The notes below the pieces were generated by a model. It saw only the letters and a program-made list of their open reading frames with translations. It searched no databases and was not told where the DNA came from. Positions 58,776 to 64,000 of a stretch of DNA of 64,000 nucleotides are shown here, piece by piece (the first letter of the stretch is position 1; every line of letters starts with the position of its first letter). The translations under genes and the position numbers were made by a program. Source of the DNA: Macrocystis pyrifera (taxonomy: Eukaryota > Sar > Phaeophyceae > Laminariales > Laminariaceae); contig JASSKH010000010.1 of assembly GCA_031763025.1 (NCBI GenBank), forward strand, positions 7,457,427 through 7,521,426, written 5' to 3'.

Positions 58776-60023
58776 CTACCAGCACAGACAACAGACAACA
58801 GGCGCTTGGTAAACAGCTACTGCTGTACTGCTGGTACGTACTTCGCACTCGTGCTATGTGCGTACACACGCGGGACACGACATGTACATGCTACTAGCTA
58901 GGCGTTGGCTTCTTGAAGCCGAACACAAAGCGCAGACCCGCGCCTTGGAGCTGCCCGATCGTCGTTTCGAGCTACTCTGTACGTACAGCAGTGAGCAGTG
59001 ACTAACAACAGCCGTCATGATTCCTTAATTGCGTCGGTTGGTGGTTTTTTTTAGCTTTCAACTTTCAACTTTCAAGCTGTCGAGACGTCGAGATACATAC
59101 GTACTTCCTTCGTGTGCGTACGTGTATACGTAGCCTACACTCGTACCAGGCATACTCATAATCTGATACAAGCCGCTTCGCTCCGCGGGCGGCATATGCC
59201 GCCCGCTACGCTCGCCCAGGAAGGACAAGTGTATCAAAGTATGCAAAGCGGACAGAGGTTCATGATTGATTTCAAGTTTTATTACGAATTGTAGTTGCAA
59301 AGTATTAGCAGCGACTTGACAATACCAAGAGTCCCGCCGCCATGCTGCAGCAAAAAGCAGCTCGGACGCCACGATGTGTAAGTACAACACTATACGTAAG
59401 TATTCCTTTTTGAGACTCTCCCCGCACAACCGTCCAGGGCGCTGCTCCTCCACCGTCACCCCCTCCACTACCACCTCCATCTCCTCGTACCCATATTGAA
59501 TCAGCCATTCAATCAGTCGAGCTCGAGCTCACAGCTGACGTATTTTAGTACGTAAAAGAAGTACTGCATTGCGTAGTTCGTACTGCTGTACAACAGTTTA
59601 CACTCTTTTTTACTGCAGTGTTCCCCCCCTTGTTTGGTTTACTATATGGCTCATCTCGCCCCTCGTGCTTCGTGCTACTGCTACTGTGTGTCGTGTGGCC
59701 TGGACAACCTTCGTTTGGGCGTGACCTAGGCGGTTCATCGGCACCAACACATACGCCTCGACGCGGACATCGAAGGCCATCCCGTAAGTGGCGCTCGAAA
59801 TAGCTTGCATACACGCAACAGACACGCAACGGCGTACAAAGCCACAAGTACGCACGACATATACAAGTGCCGTGGTCACCAGTGCTCGAGATAACTTACA
59901 CGCCAGTACTGTACACGCTTATTAAACAGTACGAGTAGTTCGGGGTTATTGTGTCGGGGCACTACTGTACAAGACAGTAGTGAATGGAATGCATTAACTC
60001 ACCCTCTACTGTAGGAACGAACA
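58776..60023. other. no supported gene
   Basis: Upstream exons of gene D should lie here but none stands out. A Leu-rich minus frame at 59058-59480 and a short inverted pair near 59175-59215 (GCGGGCGGCATATGCCGCCCGC, a 22-bp palindrome) are the only structures seen. Confidence 0.5.
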
Positions 60024-60269
60024 ATGGTTGTGGGTGATGACCAACCAGACCGCCGCGGCTATTTTTTGTTTGCTCCCCGCTCACCCGCCGAGATAGCCTC
60101 CCACGACTGTTGCACGAACCCGCTCACCCTAAGCTCGGTCGTTGTTCTCTTTTTCGTCTCCCGTCTGGCCGCCCATTTTGCGGTATTTTACGACAAGACC
60201 CAACCGGCACCATCGCCGCACTTGGCCCGTCTGCTACAACAGGAGAAGGATGAACGGGCGCGGGGGTGA
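60024..60269 (+). CDS. possible small single-span membrane protein, 81 aa
   Basis: The open frame opens with ATG 15 bp after a CTACTGTAG that could be a splice acceptor. The protein has a polar N-terminus with PDRRGYFLFAPRSPAEIA, then NPLTLSSVVVLFFVSRLAAH and FAVFY as a likely membrane span (about residues 33-56), then a charged C-terminus ending QEKDERARG and TGA. Layout resembles a small single-span or tail-anchored protein. No family recognised. It could also be a terminal exon of a plus-strand gene. Confidence 0.4.
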   Translation: MVVGDDQPDRRGYFLFAPRSPAEIASHDCCTNPLTLSSVVVLFFVSRLAAHFAVFYDKTQPAPSPHLARLLQQEKDERARG

Positions 60270-60513
60270 GCACAGAACGAAATCGCGCCGCCACCTCCGC
60301 CGCCGCCGCTGCGGCCGCGGCAAATTGCGAACAACTCCCATACACCGGTCAGGATTTGTTTCTGTGGCTAACGATTCCGTGAGGGTGGCCGCTGGCCAAT
60401 CACAGCATCGACTGCGTGTCCTCGTTTTATTTTCGATTTCATTTTTTGTTTTTCGTTCTTCGCCCACCTGAAACCCATTAGGACTGCAGTCCCCCTAAAC
60501 GGGGCGGCAGTCC

Positions 60514-60624
60514 TATTACGGGGGACCATAGTAAATGGGACCAAATAAAGTTAGTAAAAATAGGTAAATATATAGTTTTTTTAGTGTGTACCGTAGGTCC
60601 TATTTACTATGGTCCTCCGTAATA
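60514..60624. mobile_element. M1 MITE copy 19
   Basis: The left end is TATTACGGGGGACCATAGTA and the right end is TTACTATGGTCCTCCGTAAT. Just before it is an inverted pair (GGACTGCAGTCC and GGCGGCAGTCC). Confidence 0.92.
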
Positions 60625-61608
60625 ACAAAAAAAACAAGGGGTCATTCGCGCCATTCTGGACGGAAATGGAAGACGCATGCTACCACAGAAGCGCACCTAC
60701 TGTAATGTCTTCTGATAAGCTCCTTAAGCACGCTGAAGCCCATCGGTCAAACCTGATCTCGAGAGAAAAACCGAAAAGTTTAGCCCGCGGTGAACAATTC
60801 AATGTTTTCGAAGGGGGATTTATCGAAACCAATGAAAAAAAAAATCAATGTTAGGAGTTCTCTCAATTGAAGAGCCCCCGGGCTGTTGGAAATATTTTGC
60901 CTCACTAGGCAAATAAGTACTACCCCTATAGTGCGCGTCGTAAGTAACATTTATCGTCCATATTTACACCCCCAACGGTTCTTGGGTCTCACTTCTTTTT
61001 TTTAGTGGCATGTTTCAGAACTCACGCCGGGTATTCGGTGCCCCTCATCTGCGGCGCGAAAAAAAGCAGAAGAACGGATTTTGTTTTTTAATATTTTGCG
61101 CGAATCGAGCCGCTTCTTTGCACAAAACGTCCAAGTTTGTTTTACTTACCAGGCTTGCTGAAAATCCGTCTGTTTTTTTGTTTTCGTTCGCCGAAAGGTT
61201 CACCTGCCGCTATCGATCCCTTCGTTCTAAGAGCAACCAGGTTCAGATGGCAGTCACTGTTTTCAAGGAGGGAAACGCAACTGTAGTTCGTAGTACTCGT
61301 AGCGCTTGCATGGCAGGCAGTATACAGAGAGGGGGAAGAGGGGACAGAGGAAAACGCACAAACCCCCTTGCCAAGGAGAACCTTATCGTACTTTGTTAGG
61401 CGCTTGGATGGGAGTACGCAGAGCCAGGGGAGGCAGAAGGACGAAAGCACAAAAGTGATATGAGCCACCCAAAAACCAACAAAAAAATGGTGACCCAGGC
61501 GTGTAGAACCCTGGAAACATCACAGGGGACACCCCCTTAAAAATGTTCTACTGTACTGTCACTCGGTGAACCTTACACCCTTCCTGCGCTGTTGTTTTTG
61601 GCGCGGGT

Positions 61609-61857
61609 GAGCAATGCCTTTAGGGGGTGGTGCCTCATTTGCTGAGCAATGCCTTGTAGGAGTGGTGCCTTCTTTGCTGAGCAATGCCTTCGGGGATGGC
61701 GCCTTATTTGGTGAGCAATGCTTTTTAGCGGTTGTACCTTAATTGGTGAGCAATGCCTCCTAAGGCTTGTGCCTTGCTTGCTGAGCAATGCCTTCTAGGG
61801 GTGGTGGTGGTGCCTTATCAGCTGAGGTAGGCCTTCTAGAGGTGATGCCTTCTTTGT
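61609..61857. repeat. 35-bp tandem repeat
   Basis: Seven units begin TGAGCAATGCCTT (the last TGAGGTAGGCCTT) and continue with TAGGGGTGGTGCCTTATTTG-like sequence. One unit carries an extra GGTGGT. Confidence 0.93.
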
Positions 61858-62632
61858 TGATATCTCCTCCTCCCATACGAGGAGCTCTACATATCACCCG
61901 AAACATACCTTGGAAGGCCTCCGTTAGCGCAACGCGATCGACATACGTATGAGCTACAGAAATCCCGAAACAAACATACTAGAAAAATCCCTTCATTCCA
62001 TGTAACCGGTATAGTTTCTCACTTGACGAGACCTCAACCAGTCAGAAAACACAGTGCCAAAGAGAGAAAGTCCTATTTTTTTACCGTGGGGTGAGCCAAG
62101 CACCTGCGCGGATTCTGACATCCGCCGTAGTACTCAGGAAACAAGCCCAGATCTGGTTTAACATTATCCCCATTCCAACGACCATATAACACGCAGAGAT
62201 AGCACGCGCGCCGACGGGGGGATATGTCTCAGGGGGCGGTTTTACCCAAAAACAAGGGAAGCGTGCTTTGAACGAAAATAGTTGCGTTGGCAGTTATCCA
62301 CGCCTCCGACAGGACATTGTTTCCTATTTATTGATGATCTTCATCGTTCAGGGCAGATATATAGATCCTGATCTGAATGATCTGTCTGATCTAGCTCATG
62401 TTGGCCGGGATGGAATCCATGCCATCTGGACTAGCTACAATAGCACACGTCTCGAGGGTTGGATCTGTACTACACAGATCCCGCACAGCATGTCATGTCG
62501 GCAGGTTAGGGCATATATCATATATATGTACACAAATAGATCATGATCTATCTATCCTACAATTAGATGTCCCCGTGGTCGAAAAGAGGAAAGAAAACAT
62601 AAACGCTTCGAAAAATGGTCCCGAGGGAGAGT

Positions 62633-63345
62633 GTGTTATCTTACCCCACACGTGTGATAATAAGGTGTGTTATATTATCACACGTATGATAATACGGGTG
62701 TGTTATTTTATCACCCAGGTGTGATACGGTATTCCCGGCCAGGGTGGTAGTGTGCATCGGAGTAAAAAAACCACGAAAACGTGGCTTTAGAAAAGGTATC
62801 GACACATCATCGCTCGTCGCTTGCACCCTCTCTCCCTCCCTGCCTCCCTCCCTTCCTCCCCGTCGTGGAGGGAAAATCAGCGCTTCAAGATTCATCCGAG
62901 GGGGGGGTGTGATATTATCACCCGTGTGGTAATACTGGTGTGTTATGTTATCACCCAGGTGTGATACGGTAGTGTGTTATCTCATCGCCCAGGTGTGATA
63001 CGGTAGTGTAATCGTATCATTGTACCGGTGTGTTATTTTATCACCCAGGTGTGATGCGGTTGTGCTATCTTATCACCCAGGTGTGGCACGGGTGTGTTAT
63101 TTTATCACCCAAGTGTGATAATAGGGGTGTATCATCATATCACACGTGTATTTCGTGTGTGTTATTTTATTACCCTGGTGTGATAATAGGGGTGTGATAC
63201 CTCATCACACGTGTGATACGGGTGTCAATTTTTTCATTCAGGTGTGATACGGGTGTGTTATATTATCACCCAGGTGTGATATAATACGGGTGCATTATCC
63301 TATCACGTGTTATACGAGTGTGGTAACTTATCATCCTGGTGTGCT
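62633..63345. repeat. palindromic minisatellite
   Basis: Units of 31-40 bp built on TATCACCCAGGTGTGATA joined by CGGGTGTGTTATTT. Each core is a near-perfect palindrome. About 16 units, with a non-repeat segment at about 62735-62905. Confidence 0.92.
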
Positions 63346-63869
63346 ATTAATAATACGGTAGCTCCCATGTCTGGCGTTCGGGGCGACGGGTGGTTCAATA
63401 CGCTCGAGACGAGGGCATTGTGAACCATGAACTCCGAGCAGACGGTACAATAACATATATATATGTTTGTTTCAATCATCACTTTTAGTTTCCGGCATTT
63501 GAACAAGCCATGACCACAGGTAGGTGTAGCCCCTTTATCCTCCCCGGTACATGCTTTCATTTTTATCGCGCATAGAGCTCAGCATTCCCACTGCTCGTCG
63601 ATTTCCATCATTATTCCGAACTCCCGTTCTGACGTCTTCCGTCAACCTTTTCTTATGCAAGAAAAGGTTCCTACGACATGAGAGTATGTGCACTTGGTGG
63701 CATCTGAATCTAGTTAATTGATTTGAGTAGGCACGCGGACCACCTCCCGAGCGTCCGGGGACGCCGGCTTATTAACTGCAGCACATCGAATTGCTATTGC
63801 TATGGTGATTATTCGTCGTGTTACCAAATGTTTTATCGGTGTCAAAATACTGCCTCTTCGTGTGTCTGG

Positions 63870-63956
63870 ATGGATGCGGAGCAGGGTGGGGACGCGGAAG
63901 CCTTATCCGCTCGCGTGGAGGCGATGCTAGTGTCCGAGACCAAACGTATTTTCAAG
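63870..63956 (+). CDS. probable first coding exon of a gene leaving the window
   Basis: The ATG in context GTCTGGATGG opens MDAEQGGDAEALSARVEAML and VSETKRIFK, then donor AAG|GTACTG in phase 0. Acidic, helical 29-residue start. GC-rich relative to its flanks. The rest lies beyond the right edge. An upstream acceptor in the same frame cannot be excluded. Confidence 0.5.
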
Positions 63957-64000
63957 GTACTGCTTGAATATTAATTAATGGTCCTTAAGGTAGAGCTGTG

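Larger units (their letters stand above)
60625..63869. other. no supported gene; minisatellites
   Basis: 3.2 kb with no exon I can support. It contains the 35-bp array (61609-61857) and the palindromic TATCACCCAGGTGTGATA array (62633-63345). Confidence 0.5.

Noticed and set aside
62633-63345. CRISPR array
   Set aside because: Units are contiguous and drifting, spacers are not unique, and the setting is an intron-rich eukaryote.

Overview
The window is nuclear DNA of an intron-rich eukaryote. Coding sequence sits in short exons of 44 to 1279 bp, separated by introns of 0.5 to 4.9 kb with GT(G/A)AG-type donors and mostly CAG acceptors. There are no bacterial operons, ribosome-binding sites, rRNA or recognisable tRNA genes. 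Long introns, dense short inverted-repeat elements, and an armadillo/EF-hand protein would suit a photosynthetic stramenopile with a large genome, such as a brown alga. That placement is inference and is not proven by the sequence.

Genes were assembled exon by exon from splice sites, reading-frame phase and continuity of protein motifs. (1) 823-16698, minus strand: gene A, six exons, probably continuing past the left edge. It starts with an ATG and a clear signal peptide, so it encodes a secreted or membrane-lumenal protein of unknown family. Splice phases agree at all five junctions, but two single-base frame breaks of opposite sign lie in exons 3 and 4. (2) 16699-25714: repeat-rich intergenic DNA with at most two or three doubtful exons. 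(3) 25715-50212, minus strand: gene B, at least 15 exons and about 726 codons. It encodes an armadillo (ARM) repeat solenoid followed by a pair of EF-hands. All internal phases agree, and one EF-hand loop is completed by a 44-nt exon. (4) 53890-54707, minus strand: gene C, possibly a complete two-exon gene of unknown function. (5) 55067-58775, minus strand: gene D, partial, three or four exons, unknown function. (6) 60024-60269, plus strand: a possible small single-span membrane protein. (7) 63870-63956, plus strand: a probable first coding exon of a gene that runs off the right edge.

The rest is repeats. One 105-120 bp inverted-repeat element (MITE family M1) occurs at least 19 times, one copy nested in another. 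A second family of about 260 bp with related inverted ends (M2) occurs about nine times. A third dispersed repeat (R3) flanks the start of gene A. There are many minisatellites, including CATGG-rich, 50-bp, 35-bp, 30-bp and palindromic TATCACCCAGGTGTGATA arrays, plus long poly-G/poly-C tracts and a strongly over-represented word, TACCAGGTA. No complete transposase, reverse transcriptase, virus or toxin gene was recognised.

Genes A and B are the only models held with good confidence. Their products share no visible pathway: A looks exported, while B looks like a cytosolic calcium-responsive scaffold.
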